Under the pieces are notes generated by a model that was not told the origin of the DNA, did no database searches, and worked only from the letters and a program-made list of their open reading frames with translations. This document shows positions 15,201-23,275 of a DNA stretch of 35,544 nt, in pieces. Both the position numbers and the translations under genes were made by a program. How positions within the stretch are numbered: the stretch's first letter is position 1; every line of letters starts with the position of its first letter. The DNA is from Trueperaceae bacterium (GTDB taxonomy: Bacteria; Deinococcota; Deinococci; Deinococcales; Trueperaceae): assembly GCA_019454765.1 (NCBI GenBank), contig JACFNR010000003.1, positions 73,811 to 109,354 of the forward strand, written 5' to 3'.

Positions 15201-17056
15201 GCGACGTCGAGCTCCCTCCCGGCGGCGTTGGCCACCGTGTAGACGTCGACGCCGCATTGGCGCCCCTCGATCACCATCTCGTACGGGTACTGCTCGATGA
15301 CGCGCAGGCCGACGTTCTCGAGCACGGGCAAGACGTCCGACAGCGCCAGGCCGTGCCCCCGGTGGTACACGCGCAGTAGCGCCTGCGTGCCGTCGGCGCT
15401 CGGCGCCACGGCGTGCAGGTCCACCACGCGCGGCACCCGCGCGAGCTGCTCGAGGTTCAAGACGTCGGTGACGGCGTGCTCGGGCGCGACGTTCGCACGG
15501 TAGCGCTCGTCGAACGCCGCCAGGTAACGGTCCGCGAGTTGCTGCCCCACCGCGGCGTCGCCGGCAGCCACCAGGCGTTCGCGCAGGTCGTCCTGCCACG
15601 ACCGCGCCAGGAGCTGCACCTGGCGTTCCAGGTCGCCAAGGTCGACGTCGGCGAGGCGCTTGGCGGTGGTGAAGAAGAAGTGGAAGCGAGCGTGACCCTC
15701 GTCCTCCCCGAGCGCGATGCGCGAGTCGACGCGGGTGGCGCCCAACGCGCCCATGAGGAACGCCTGCACCGAGCGCCGCACGTCGTCGGAGAAGCTCTCG
15801 TGCGGCATGACCACCATGGCGGCGAGGCCGCGCCCGAGCGGGTCCTCGTGGAGCGTCAGCCTGGCGGACGAATCCTGCCCCAGCCTCATGACGGTGCGCA
15901 CGTCGGCGTGCACCTGCGCCACGTCCATCCAGAACAGTTCCTCGCGCGGCAAGCCGCCGTAGGCGGCCACGATGGCCTTGTAGTCGTGGGAGCCGGGGAT
16001 TGCCTGGTCGCGCTCGAGCACCTGCGCCAGCTTGCGCCGCAGGATGGGCACCTCGTCCACCGGCGCCGCGAGCCCCTTGGTCGTGAACAGGCCCACGAAG
16101 CGCCGCTCTCCCACCACGCGCCCCTGGGCGTCGAGCTTCTTGACGCCCACGTAGTCCATGCGGCGGGGGCGGTGCACGGTAGCCTCGGCGTTCGCCTTCG
16201 TGACGAGGAAGAGCCGACCCCCCGTCACGCGGGCGCTCAGGTCCGCCGGCAGCTGATCCAGGGCCACGGGCTCGCGGTAGGCGCTGCGCGACTCCTTGCT
16301 CAGGACGCCGAGGCCGCTGCCGTCGGCGATCTTGAGGGCCGGCCTGCCCCCGAGGTTGACGACGTCGTACTCGCGATAGCCAAGGAAGACGAAGTTGTCG
16401 TCCTCGAGCCACTCGAGGAAGTCGGCGTCCTCCCGCACCTCGTCGGGCGCCGTGCCCTCGACCGTGGCGCCTTCGGGCACCACGAGCGCCCGCAGGTAGG
16501 CGGCCGCGTCGCGCGTCCGCTCCAGCATCGCCTGGTAATCATCGGTGGCCAGGATGACGTCGCCCAACACCCGCCGCACGCCGTCCGCCACGTTGCCCAG
16601 CGTGGACGGGTCGTCGGGCGGCACGAGGAAGAAGACCTCGAACGCCTCACGCGGCGCTCCCGCCTCGCCAAGGGCGGTGACGTTGCCTGCGGCGTCGCGG
16701 GTGACGGGCAGGGTGGGGTGCAACTGGTCGACCAGCGCGACCCGCTGGCGCCGCAACTCAGCCTGCACGGAATCCACGATGAACGGTCGGTCCTTGAGGG
16801 CCAGCATCAGGACGGCGTGCGGCGAGTCCCAGCCGTTCACGGCTCGCGTGGGCTCGAAGGCAGCGACGCTGAGCTCGTCCGTTCCCAGCGCCTCCAGGAA
16901 GCGCAGGCCGCTACCGGCCAGGGCGGTGAGCCACTCGCTCCCGTGCGCTCCGAAGCGTGCGTCGTCGGCCTTCTCGTACAGCGCCTCCGCGAAGCGCTTG
17001 AGCCGCGGGTCTTTGGTGTCCAAGGTCTCGAGGTACTCGCTGATGGTCACGGCCAT
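12239..17056 (-). CDS. gdhB: Large NAD-dependent glutamate dehydrogenase (about 180 kDa class)
   Basis: At 1605 residues it fits the ~1600-residue NAD-specific class known from Streptomyces and Pseudomonas. It converts glutamate to 2-oxoglutarate and ammonia, making NADH, mainly in amino-acid catabolism. The N-terminal ~700 residues are the ACT-like regulatory part. The catalytic core holds GGIRWSDRPDDFRTEVLGL and VPVGSKGGFVVKG, with the probable catalytic Lys near residue 838. Further marks are GDMSGDVFGNGML and the NAD-binding region around LYNGGIGTYVKAS and VVGEGGNLGFTQLGR. A helical tail completes it. ATG at 17056 begins MAVTISEYLE; an in-frame GTG at 17083 would add nine residues. Neither start has a leaderless -10; a weak AAGGG lies about 12 nt before the ATG. 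The symbol follows common usage and is less sure than the function. Confidence 0.93.
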   Translation of the reverse strand: MAVTISEYLETLDTKDPRLKRFAEALYEKADDARFGAHGSEWLTALAGSGLRFLEALGTDELSVAAFEPTRAVNGWDSPHAVLMLALKDRPFIVDSVQAELRRQRVALVDQLHPTLPVTRDAAGNVTALGEAGAPREAFEVFFLVPPDDPSTLGNVADGVRRVLGDVILATDDYQAMLERTRDAAAYLRALVVPEGATVEGTAPDEVREDADFLEWLEDDNFVFLGYREYDVVNLGGRPALKIADGSGLGVLSKESRSAYREPVALDQLPADLSARVTGGRLFLVTKANAEATVHRPRRMDYVGVKKLDAQGRVVGERRFVGLFTTKGLAAPVDEVPILRRKLAQVLERDQAIPGSHDYKAIVAAYGGLPREELFWMDVAQVHADVRTVMRLGQDSSARLTLHEDPLGRGLAAMVVMPHESFSDDVRRSVQAFLMGALGATRVDSRIALGEDEGHARFHFFFTTAKRLADVDLGDLERQVQLLARSWQDDLRERLVAAGDAAVGQQLADRYLAAFDERYRANVAPEHAVTDVLNLEQLARVPRVVDLHAVAPSADGTQALLRVYHRGHGLALSDVLPVLENVGLRVIEQYPYEMVIEGRQCGVDVYTVANAAGRELDVAAVKPRMVEALEALLARDVENDRLNRLVLHAGLTIRQVALLRAYQMYYSQVNPVTSRSFITDALLGHPDVAARLMRYFEARFDPAPGTDARAAARVGAVAAAHQAAIDSLATVSSLAEDGALRGLLDLMAASVRTNYFAGHPRISFKIDSAKVATMPEPRPMFEIAVSAPQVEGTHLRGGRVARGGIRWSDRPDDFRTEVLGLLKTQTTKNAVIVPVGSKGGFVVKGAPAGRDELRDFVRAQYQTYIRGLLDVTDNLVAGEAVPPPGMVIYDEPDPYLVVAADKGTAAFSDLANATAHEYGFWLGDAFASGGSAGYDHKGMGITARGAWEAVKRHFAELGLDVFADTFTAVGIGDMSGDVFGNGMLYTDRVKLQAAFNHMHVFLDPDPDPVQAFAERKRLFELPRSTWADYDRGKISRGGGVHERAAKSIPLTPEVKAMLGVDDDALSGQDLIRAVLRMDVDLLYNGGIGTYVKASIERNPEVGDSANDGVRVDGAELRATVVGEGGNLGFTQLGRIEYALGGGRIDTDAIDNSAGVDTSDHEVNIKILFQPLVAGGEVTLAERDALLKEMTEEVAGLVLSHNRAQALALSLGQRASRDDLELYASLLDYLVGAAGLNPHVENLPSARQLEERRRAGLGLTRPELAIMLAYVKMGLYRRLLETDLPSEPHLQHYLLDYFPQALRSRFPAAIEGHRLHREIVATVITNTLVDQLGLGFVHKATRHNGVTPIEVVRATLIALELIDAKRVRDHLDARAGSVPADAYYAAIDQLVAAVEGVVAWLLFNDVGHGDFEAVVSSYRAPLQELRASLDAYLPDGERVRYAAATDDLEELGFERDDAALVASFAYLPDSAGIIDVARQAGVPLTHAAERYYHLGERLQLGWLRESIEALASSGPWEQVALVGLVMDVRSVQRGLTAAYLAARREEGAGMAAALDDFLKTAGSFKRYELALAQLQEPGVLDLAAGSVLVRILEQARATAHGAVGEG

Positions 17057-17195
17057 GCCTACTCTGCCCTTCGCGGGCGCCACCCGGCTGCGTGGGGCAC
17101 GCCTCGACCCGCGCAGGCGTCGCCTGGCTCGCGAGGTGGTGGCCCGACCGTCCAGCCGTTTCCGAGCGCCCGTCGTCGTCGCTCTCGCGGTTCAA

Positions 17196-17201
17196 GATAC
17201 C
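17196..17201 (-). promoter_or_regulatory. Weak -10 candidate for the glutamate dehydrogenase gene (TATCTT)
   Basis: TATCTT on the minus strand is the only good TANNNT in the 247-bp gap facing this gene. It would leave a leader of about 130 nt. No clear -35 is seen. Apart from this box and the lspA box, nothing else was recognised in the gap. Confidence 0.25.
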
Positions 17202-17291
17202 GCTCGGGAGCGCGCGCTTCCGCCACGGCGGGAGGCCATCCCGGACAACCGCGCCGGCGCGCCGCGAACGGCCCTGCGCCGGGGCCCGACA

Positions 17292-17297
17292 TATACT
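17292..17297 (+). promoter_or_regulatory. Probable leaderless -10 box of lspA (TATACT)
   Basis: TATACT ends 6 nt before the GTG at 17304 and 9 nt before an adjacent ATG at 17307. The spacing favours the GTG. No Shine-Dalgarno or -35 is evident. Confidence 0.5.
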
Positions 17298-17303
17298 GCC
17301 TCG

Positions 17304-17888
17304 GTGATGCTCCTCCTCGCCGCCGTGATGGTGGCACTCGATCAACTCAGCAAGGCCTGGGTCGTGGCGAACCTGCGGCGCGACGGCAGCGAGATCCCCC
17401 TCGCGCTCGGTTTCAGGATCACGCACACGCGCAACGGCGGCGCCGCGTTCGGCATGCTGCAGGACCTCGAGTTGACCGTGGCCGGCGTCACCATCGACGG
17501 CACGGTGCTGCTCGGCCTGCTGTCGGCCGCCGTGTCGGCCTTCCTCGTCTACTACCTGGTACGCAACCGCCGACGTCTGGCACCGCTGCCCGGCGTCGCC
17601 ACCGCCCTAGTGCTGGCGGGTGCCGCCGGGAACATGATCGACCGCCTCCGCCTCGGCTACGTGATCGACTTCATCCACTTCAAGGTCGGTACCTTCGACT
17701 TCCCGGTCTTCAACCTGGCCGATTCGTGCGTGGTGGTGGGGGCCGGCCTCCTCCTGCTGGCCTCCCTGGGGAGCTCGAGCCAGGAGGGTCACACTCACGT
17801 CAAGCGGGCGCCGGCGCCGCGCGACCACCGGCTGGACGAGGCGCCGGAGCCGCCGCCCCTAGGCGGGCGTGAGGCGGACGGGGCCTAG
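17304..17888 (+). CDS. lspA: Lipoprotein signal peptidase (signal peptidase II)
   Basis: A 194-residue inner-membrane aspartic protease that cuts signal peptides of diacylated prolipoproteins before the lipid-bearing Cys. All family motifs are visible: LDQLSKAWV at the start (12-20), NGGAAFG (44-50), AGAAGNMIDR (105-114), VIDFIHF with catalytic D122, and FPVFNLADS with catalytic D140. Four membrane helices are expected (about 2-17, 66-86, 97-113 and 142-157). A hydrophilic tail rich in His, Arg and Pro (after about 158) extends beyond the usual family end. The GTG start fits the -10 spacing. The gene stands alone between the divergent glutamate dehydrogenase and the convergent oxidoreductase. 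Confidence 0.94.
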   Translation: MMLLLAAVMVALDQLSKAWVVANLRRDGSEIPLALGFRITHTRNGGAAFGMLQDLELTVAGVTIDGTVLLGLLSAAVSAFLVYYLVRNRRRLAPLPGVATALVLAGAAGNMIDRLRLGYVIDFIHFKVGTFDFPVFNLADSCVVVGAGLLLLASLGSSSQEGHTHVKRAPAPRDHRLDEAPEPPPLGGREADGA

Positions 17889-17935
17889 CCGACCAAGCGC
17901 GCCACGCCCAAGGGCGGGCCGCGCCGCCGCACCGG

Positions 17936-19549
17936 TCAGGGCAGCCCGCGCCGCCAGATGATGTCGGCGTCGGCCACGTCCTGGGCGCCGCTGGCCGGGT
18001 ACGGCTGCAGCTCGTCCGGGTCGTGGTCGGCGTACCAGGCCTGGGCGAAGAACGGCTCGACGGCGGCGCGCCGGCCGCCATCCCACTCCCTCAGGCACTC
18101 CTCGCACCAGTGACCCCCGCGCAGCACGGTCGAGACGCGCGCCTCGAACTCGTGCCCGGCCGCGCAGCGCCACGGCAGGCGGGCGTGCCAGTCGCCGTCC
18201 CACCCCTCGGCCAGGCAGTGGCCGCCCCTGAACTCCGCGGCGCGCCGCAGGGCCGCCGGCTCGAGCCGCTCCGCGGCCTCGTCGTAGCCGTGATCGAGGC
18301 GCCGCCACGGCCCGTCCGGCCGCGCCGGCGCCGCGAGCGCGTCGGGAGCGATGGCGTCGTAGGCGTCGTAGCCGCCGAAGAAGGCGCGCACGCGGGCGTC
18401 GTTGCGGGTGAGGTACCAGTGGCGCGGGCTGTTGCGGTGCCTCAGCGCCAAGCGCCTGAAGCTGCGCCGCACGCCCCACTCCACGAGGCGCGCCAGGAGC
18501 GGGACGCGCCTCAGCACCCACCTGAGCGCCTTGAGGGCGGGCGCCATGCTCTGCTCGAGCGCGGCGTGGTGCGACGCGGCGTCGTCGCCCTGATAGCGCA
18601 GGTAGGCGTTCGCGGTGCTCGAGTCCTCGTAGTACTGCAGGTGGAAGTTCCTGAGCGCGAACCAGTTGGCGTCCATGCAGCGGGCGACATCCAGGCCCAT
18701 GAGGTCGTAGGCGGCGCTCAGGTAGTCGCGGGCGTTGGTGCGCATGCCGGGGCCCCCGCCGAGGTTGTAGGCGCGCCGCCAGAAACCGGCGTCGTCGCGC
18801 AGGTCGAGGCAGTTGACCATGGCGAGCCCCGCGGCGCGGTCGGTGACGTTCTCCATGCGCGTGTCGAGGGGCATGTGGAACGCGATCGGGTCGAAGAGCG
18901 CCATGAGGTCGGCGTGGTCGGTGGGCATGATGAACGTCATGCGCAGCGACACCCAGCGCTCGAGGTCCGACTCCATGACGCGCCGCTCACCGGCGATCTT
19001 CGAGAGCGCGTACTCGTCGTACACGGACGGGTTCATGGGGTCGCCGATGCGGCCGACGTACGTGCCGGGCGATCCGTTCCGCCCGAACGCCGGCCGGTTC
19101 CCCGTCTGCGCCACCGAGCCCGTGTGCACGTAGCCGATGCGCGCCGCGCCGTCCGGTTCGGCCGCGATGGCCGCCAGGACGTTCCCGATGGCCGCGTCGT
19201 TGACGGCCCAGGCCAGGGTGGGTCGGTAGTCGGCCTGCGGCGAGATGTACGCCATGGCGTTGAGGACCCAGTCGGCACCCGCCACGGCCGGGGCCACGTC
19301 CTCCGGGCGGGTGGCGTCGCCCCACACCACGCGTATGCCGTCGCCTACCACCACCCCGCTTCGCCCGGCCAGCGGCACCCCCGCCGCCCGCAGGTGCGGG
19401 AGCAGCTTGGCGACCCGCTTGTCGCCCGGCAGCAGCAGGAGCGTGAGGTCGTAGCGGTCGCTTCGGCGCCGCAACTCGAGGAACGCCTGGAACCCCATGG
19501 TGCCGGTGGCGCCCAACAGGGTCACGCGCTCCTTGCCGGGCCGCGTCAC
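17936..19549 (-). CDS. Extended SDR (epimerase-like) protein with C-terminal treble-clef zinc module
   Basis: A 537-residue protein in two parts. Residues 1 to about 300 form an NAD(P)-binding Rossmann fold: LLGATGTMGFQ (11-21) is the glycine-rich loop, DATRPEDVAPAVAGADWVLNAMAY follows the SDR order (quoted in part), and YALSK is the YxxxK catalytic pair. A basic middle region follows. About 442-485 carries GGHC(445), WRC(462)AAGH(466)EFEA and WC(482)EEC(485), which reads like a treble-clef zinc-ribbon of the WxCxxGHxW...CxxC type. The substrate is unknown and the zinc part might bind nucleic acid or protein. The GTG at 19549 shares GTGA with the prmC stop. A start at 19612 would overlap prmC by 67 bp, so it was not used. 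It is the last gene of the rpmH operon. Confidence 0.78.
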   Translation of the reverse strand: MTRPGKERVTLLGATGTMGFQAFLELRRRSDRYDLTLLLLPGDKRVAKLLPHLRAAGVPLAGRSGVVVGDGIRVVWGDATRPEDVAPAVAGADWVLNAMAYISPQADYRPTLAWAVNDAAIGNVLAAIAAEPDGAARIGYVHTGSVAQTGNRPAFGRNGSPGTYVGRIGDPMNPSVYDEYALSKIAGERRVMESDLERWVSLRMTFIMPTDHADLMALFDPIAFHMPLDTRMENVTDRAAGLAMVNCLDLRDDAGFWRRAYNLGGGPGMRTNARDYLSAAYDLMGLDVARCMDANWFALRNFHLQYYEDSSTANAYLRYQGDDAASHHAALEQSMAPALKALRWVLRRVPLLARLVEWGVRRSFRRLALRHRNSPRHWYLTRNDARVRAFFGGYDAYDAIAPDALAAPARPDGPWRRLDHGYDEAAERLEPAALRRAAEFRGGHCLAEGWDGDWHARLPWRCAAGHEFEARVSTVLRGGHWCEECLREWDGGRRAAVEPFFAQAWYADHDPDELQPYPASGAQDVADADIIWRRGLP

Positions 19550-20415
19550 CGGCGCGCCACCAGGAAGCGGTCCCGTCCGGTCAGGTCCGGCAGGATCGTC
19601 ACCTCGCGCCATGCGGCCAGTCTAGCCGCGAGCCCGTGCACGTTGCGAGGGTCGAGCTCGAGGGCGAGGAGCGCTCCCGGTTGTAGCAGCGGCCAGGCCT
19701 GTTCCGTCAACCGCTCCGCCTCCTCCGCGCCGGTCTCCCCCCCGAAGAGGGCGCCGGGCGGGTCGGCGGCGACCTCCGGCGTCAGCCCGGCAGCGTCGGA
19801 GTTGGGCAGGTACGGCAGGTTGGCGACGAGCACGTGGCAGCGCGCCACCACCTCGCGCGCGGCGGGAGCGTCGAGGAGGTCCCAGCGCACGAAGCGCACG
19901 CCGAGCCCCAGGGCGCGGGCGTTGGCGCGCGCGACGGCGAGGGCGTCCTCGGCCACGTCGAGGCCCCACACCTCCGCGGCGGGAGCCTCGGCCTTCACGG
20001 CCAACGCGACGGCGCCGCTGCCGGTGCCCACGTCGAGCACCACGGGCACGCGCGCGGCGGACCCGCCCCGTCGTCTCACCGCCGCCACCTCGTGCAGCAC
20101 CAGCTCGACCAGGCGCTCCGTCTCGGGCCGCGGCACGAGCACCCGCCGGTCGACGGCCAGGTCGAGGCCGTAGAAGTGCGCCGCGCCCAGAACGTGTTGT
20201 AGGGGTTCGCGCGCGGCGCGGCGCGCCGCCAGCGACGCCAGCCGGCCCGCCTCGGCCGCGTCGAGCCGCCTGCTCCCCGCCAGGAGCAGCTCCGTGCGGC
20301 TCAGGCCCAACGCCGCCTCCAGCAGGAGGTCGGCGTCCACCGTCGGGCTGGGGACCCCCGCGGCCGCGAGGCGCACGGCGACGGCCTCGCGCGCGGCCCG
20401 GACCGTCGCGCCCAC
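19546..20415 (-). CDS. prmC: Peptide chain release factor glutamine methyltransferase
   Basis: A 289-residue protein of the HemK/PrmC family, which methylates the Gln of the GGQ motif in release factors RF1 and RF2. An N-terminal helical domain (1-75) is followed by the family marks REPLQHVLG and VLVPRPETERLVE, then a class I SAM-binding core with LDVGTGSGAVALA. The substrate-binding NPPY motif appears as NLPYL, a variant in the second position that keeps the key Asn, Pro and Tyr. The GTG start lies 8 nt after the khpB stop, and the stop overlaps the next gene by GTGA. Confidence 0.9.
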   Translation of the reverse strand: MGATVRAAREAVAVRLAAAGVPSPTVDADLLLEAALGLSRTELLLAGSRRLDAAEAGRLASLAARRAAREPLQHVLGAAHFYGLDLAVDRRVLVPRPETERLVELVLHEVAAVRRRGGSAARVPVVLDVGTGSGAVALAVKAEAPAAEVWGLDVAEDALAVARANARALGLGVRFVRWDLLDAPAAREVVARCHVLVANLPYLPNSDAAGLTPEVAADPPGALFGGETGAEEAERLTEQAWPLLQPGALLALELDPRNVHGLAARLAAWREVTILPDLTGRDRFLVARR

Positions 20416-20423
20416 CAGGTCGG

Positions 20424-21014
20424 TCAGTCCGGCTTCACCACCACGCGGCGGTCGCCCCCCTCGCCGCGCGACTCGGTGTGAACGCCCGGCTCGTCCGCCA
20501 GCGCCATGTGCACCACGCGCCGCTCCGCGGCCGACATGGGCTCGAGCTCCACCGCCATGCCGCTCTTGCGGACGCGCGCGGCGGCCTGCATGGCCTCCTT
20601 GCGGAGCCGCTCGTCCCGCCGGCGCTTGTAGCCGCCCACGTCGACGTTGACGCGCACGCGGCCCCCCTCTTCCCTGTTCACGACGGCGTTGGTCAGGTAC
20701 TCGAGGGCGGCGAGCGTGCGGCCGTTGCGCCCGATGAGCTTGCCCGGGTCGCCGCCATACACCTCGGCCTCGATCTCGTCGTCGGTCACCTGCTCGAGCT
20801 CGACGGCGTACGCCGGGTCGATGTTGAGGAGGAGGTTGACGAGGAACGACTCGGCCCGCTCGAACGGGTCGCCCTGCACGATCGGCCCGACGTCGAGCGT
20901 CTGCTCGAACTCCTCAACCGCGTCGATGATGACGACCTGCGCCTCGCCCGGCTCCTCGCCGTCGACGTCGATGCCGATGCCTTCTAGGTACTTGTCGAGA
21001 TCGGAGTCACTCAT
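20424..21014 (-). CDS. khpB: KhpB/Jag RNA-binding protein (KH plus R3H)
   Basis: A 196-residue single-stranded nucleic-acid-binding protein. The KH domain has GKLIGRNGRTL (its GxxG loop) at about residue 90, followed by the basic GGYKRRRDERL. The C-terminal R3H domain shows the Arg-x3-His signature in ERRVVHMALADEP. The first ~55 residues are acidic (MSDSDLDKYLEGIGIDVDGEE) and do not look like the usual Jag_N domain. Family members bind many RNAs, affect cell-size control, and are classically encoded next to yidC as here. The ATG lies 10 nt after the yidC stop, with GTGAGGG upstream as a Shine-Dalgarno. Confidence 0.9.
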   Translation of the reverse strand: MSDSDLDKYLEGIGIDVDGEEPGEAQVVIIDAVEEFEQTLDVGPIVQGDPFERAESFLVNLLLNIDPAYAVELEQVTDDEIEAEVYGGDPGKLIGRNGRTLAALEYLTNAVVNREEGGRVRVNVDVGGYKRRRDERLRKEAMQAAARVRKSGMAVELEPMSAAERRVVHMALADEPGVHTESRGEGGDRRVVVKPD

Positions 21015-21024
21015 CTGTGGGCCC

Positions 21025-22581
21025 TCACTTTGAGCGCTTGGCCCCCGCGGCGGCCAGGGCGGGCGCCGGCGGTTGGCCGCGGCTCAGTAGCCAGTACTGG
21101 ATGACCTGCACCAACATGGATACCACATAGTAGACGAGCACCCCGGCCGGGAAGTTGATGATGATGAACACGAAAACCACGTTGATGATGAGCGACTGGC
21201 GCAGCATCTGCGGGTTGCCGCGGGCCGAGAAGTACGAGGTGGCCACCATCACGCCGACGTACAGGATGGGCAGGATGTAGAAGGGGTCCGACTGCCCGAG
21301 GTCGGGGAGCCACAGGAAGCCCTCGTTGAACTCGAAGTTGACGAACACGCGCCACAGGATGATGAACAAGGGCATCTGCACGAGGATGGGCAGGCAGCCC
21401 CCGGCGGGGTTCACGCCCGCCTCGCGGTAGAGGGCCATGGTCTCCTGGGTCAGCTTCTCGCGGTCGTCCTTGTACTTGCGCTGGAGCTCCTGGAGCTTGG
21501 GCTGCAGGCGCTGCATGCCGAACATCGACTTGGTCTGGGTGCTGATGAGGGGCCAGATGACGGCGCGGAACAGGAGCGTGAGGACGATGATCGACAGGCC
21601 CCAGCTCGGCACGTACTGGTGCACGAACTCGAGGATTCGCACCACGATGAGCGAGAGCCTGCCCAGGATGTTGGGGTTGAACAGGCCGGGCAGGCCGAGG
21701 TACTCCTCCTGCGAGTAGCGGACGAGCTCGTTGTGCCCCGGGTAGAGGCCGGTGGCGAAGGTGAAGCTCGCCCCCGCCGCCGCGCCGAGCTCGGCCTGCA
21801 GGGCGACGCGGTTGGGGCGGAGGTAGGTGGCGGACAGCCCCTCGCTGCCGGGCGCCGGCCGCATGACGATGGCGAAGTCCCGGTTGTTGTTGTTCATCTG
21901 CAGCGAGGCGTAGGTCGGGTCCTTGAACGCCTGCTCGCTCGGGTTGAGGGTGAACGAGTCGCCGTGCCCGATCTTCACGACCGGGGTGGCGGTGCGGCCG
22001 ATGCCGGGCACCGCCAGTTGCAGGACGGTGGGCTCGTCGGCGGCCTCGGCGCGCGTGACCGTCAGCTCGACGCCGATGGTGTCGACGCCGGCTCGCAGCG
22101 TGAGACGCCGCCGCACCTCGAGGGCTCCGACGCGCTGCTCGAACGTGCCCACGAGGGCGCCGTCGGCGTCGGCCTGCCAGTCGGAGGCCACGACCTCGGG
22201 CGCGACGTAGTCGCCGTTCACGAGCAGGGCGAGCCCGGGGATGGTGGCGTCGAACGGGATCAGGTTGGTGCGCGCGTCGAGCGCGTAATCGTTGAGCTTC
22301 TGCCCGCGCTGCTGCTTGCCGAAGGCCGCCACCAGCTGGCCGGCGCCGTCGAAGAAGTAGTCGACGCCCTTGCTCGTGATGCGGGTGAGCTTGGCCTCAC
22401 CGGGGTCGCAGAAGAAGGAAGGCGCCGCGCCTGAGCAGGTGGCGTCGACCTTCTCCGCGGCGCGGAAGTCTGCCAGCTGGAACGGCTGCGCCGCCAGTTG
22501 GATGCCTGCGTGCGCCGGCGCGGTCAGGGTCAGCGCCGCCAGTAGGGCTACCAGCAGCTGCGGAAGGCGGTTGCGTATCAA
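21025..22581 (-). CDS. yidC: Membrane protein insertase YidC
   Basis: A 518-residue Oxa1/YidC-family insertase, which helps membrane proteins fold and enter the inner membrane alone or with SecYEG. An N-terminal hydrophobic signal or anchor (about 6-25, ending APAHA) is followed by a large exported beta domain (about 30-300), as in Gram-negative YidC. The conserved helices include [10 protein letters not shown] with the groove Arg, [34 protein letters not shown], and a final pair ending in [10 protein letters not shown]. The start is TTG at 22581: GGAGG lies 4 nt upstream, it shares TTGA with the yidD stop, and it gives a normal signal-like N-terminus. A longer frame upstream would just read through yidD. 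Confidence 0.92.
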   Translation of the reverse strand: MIRNRLPQLLVALLAALTLTAPAHAGIQLAAQPFQLADFRAAEKVDATCSGAAPSFFCDPGEAKLTRITSKGVDYFFDGAGQLVAAFGKQQRGQKLNDYALDARTNLIPFDATIPGLALLVNGDYVAPEVVASDWQADADGALVGTFEQRVGALEVRRRLTLRAGVDTIGVELTVTRAEAADEPTVLQLAVPGIGRTATPVVKIGHGDSFTLNPSEQAFKDPTYASLQMNNNNRDFAIVMRPAPGSEGLSATYLRPNRVALQAELGAAAGASFTFATGLYPGHNELVRYSQEEYLGLPGLFNPNILGRLSLIVVRILEFVHQYVPSWGLSIIVLTLLFRAVIWPLISTQTKSMFGMQRLQPKLQELQRKYKDDREKLTQETMALYREAGVNPAGGCLPILVQMPLFIILWRVFVNFEFNEGFLWLPDLGQSDPFYILPILYVGVMVATSYFSARGNPQMLRQSLIINVVFVFIIINFPAGVLVYYVVSMLVQVIQYWLLSRGQPPAPALAAAGAKRSK

Positions 22582-22913
22582 GATGCCTCCGTGTGGACGT
22601 CGGGGTGATCCAACGCCTGGGGGTCGGTAGCGCGGCGCAGTCTGGGTCGCCTGCGCGGCGGCACCGGGTCGTAACCGCCTGGGTGGAACGGGTGGCACCG
22701 CAACACGCGCATGAGCCCCATCCAGCCGCCACGGAGGACGCCGTGGACCTCGATGGCCTCGATGGCGTAGCTACTGCAGGTGGGGTGGAAGCGGCACGAG
22801 GGCGCGCCCTTGAGTGGCGACAGGTAGCGCTGGTAGGCCCTGAGGGGCCATATGGCGGCGGCCCTCGCCCAGTGGCGCGGCGTGCTCGCCGTCGGGGCTC
22901 CCCGACGACTCAC
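22578..22913 (-). CDS. yidD: Membrane protein insertion efficiency factor YidD
   Basis: A 111-residue protein with the full YidD core: [27 protein letters not shown], then [19 protein letters not shown] and [12 protein letters not shown]. The first stretch is quoted only as the RYLSPLKG and [11 protein letters not shown] blocks. YidD is a small membrane-associated protein that aids YidC-dependent insertion. About 20 extra residues precede the core and a basic tail follows it. The GTG start overlaps the rnpA stop as GTGA, and its own stop overlaps yidC as TTGA, making the three genes a tightly coupled set. Confidence 0.92.
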   Translation of the reverse strand: MSRRGAPTASTPRHWARAAAIWPLRAYQRYLSPLKGAPSCRFHPTCSSYAIEAIEVHGVLRGGWMGLMRVLRCHPFHPGGYDPVPPRRRPRLRRATDPQALDHPDVHTEAS

Positions 22914-23275
22914 TGGAGCTTCGCCCGCTCGAACGCGGACTTGAGCGAGCGTCTAAGGTCGGCGAAGTCGGCGTCTGCCGCCGACGGCCTGGCGATCACC
23001 AGCAGGTCGAACGAGGGGCGGGAACCGTCGTAGGCGTCGGGCCGGAACGGGTCCCGTGCCAACTCGCGGACGCCCTCCTTCAACCTGCGCCGGACGCGGT
23101 TACGCACCACGGCCTTGCCGACCTTCCGGCTAACCACGATGCCCACCCTGACCTCTCCTTGCCGCGAGGGTCGCCACCTGACGGTGACGTGCTTGCCGCT
23201 GCCAGTGCTGCCCTTGCGCAGCCGCTGGAACGCGCGGTCGCCGCTCAGCGAGCGGACGGCCGCTCCAGGACTCAG
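22910..23275 (-). CDS. rnpA: RNase P protein component, probable CTG start
   Basis: The frame encodes [14 protein letters not shown], then [26 protein letters not shown], the basic RNR signature of RNase P protein, and ends [12 protein letters not shown] (the long match is split here into [11 protein letters not shown] and VRRRLKE). The protein helps the RNA subunit cut 5' leaders from tRNA precursors. The frame opens after TAA at 23297-23299 and has no ATG, GTG or TTG until GTG 23146, which would remove the first third of the conserved domain. CTG at 23275 gives 121 residues, the usual size, and overlaps the rpmH stop as CTGA like the NTGA junctions downstream. A second CTG at 23248 would give 112 residues. 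A frameshift or sequencing error is the alternative. Confidence 0.85.
   Translation of the reverse strand: MSPGAAVRSLSGDRAFQRLRKGSTGSGKHVTVRWRPSRQGEVRVGIVVSRKVGKAVVRNRVRRRLKEGVRELARDPFRPDAYDGSRPSFDLLVIARPSAADADFADLRRSLKSAFERAKLQ

Noticed and set aside
12260-17872. Two very long plus-strand frames (12260-15379 and 15413-17872)
   Set aside because: Antisense shadows of the glutamate dehydrogenase gene, with no motifs; the second also runs through the lspA region in the wrong frame.
18023-20173. 716-codon plus-strand frame
   Set aside because: Shadow of the oxidoreductase and prmC genes; composition only.
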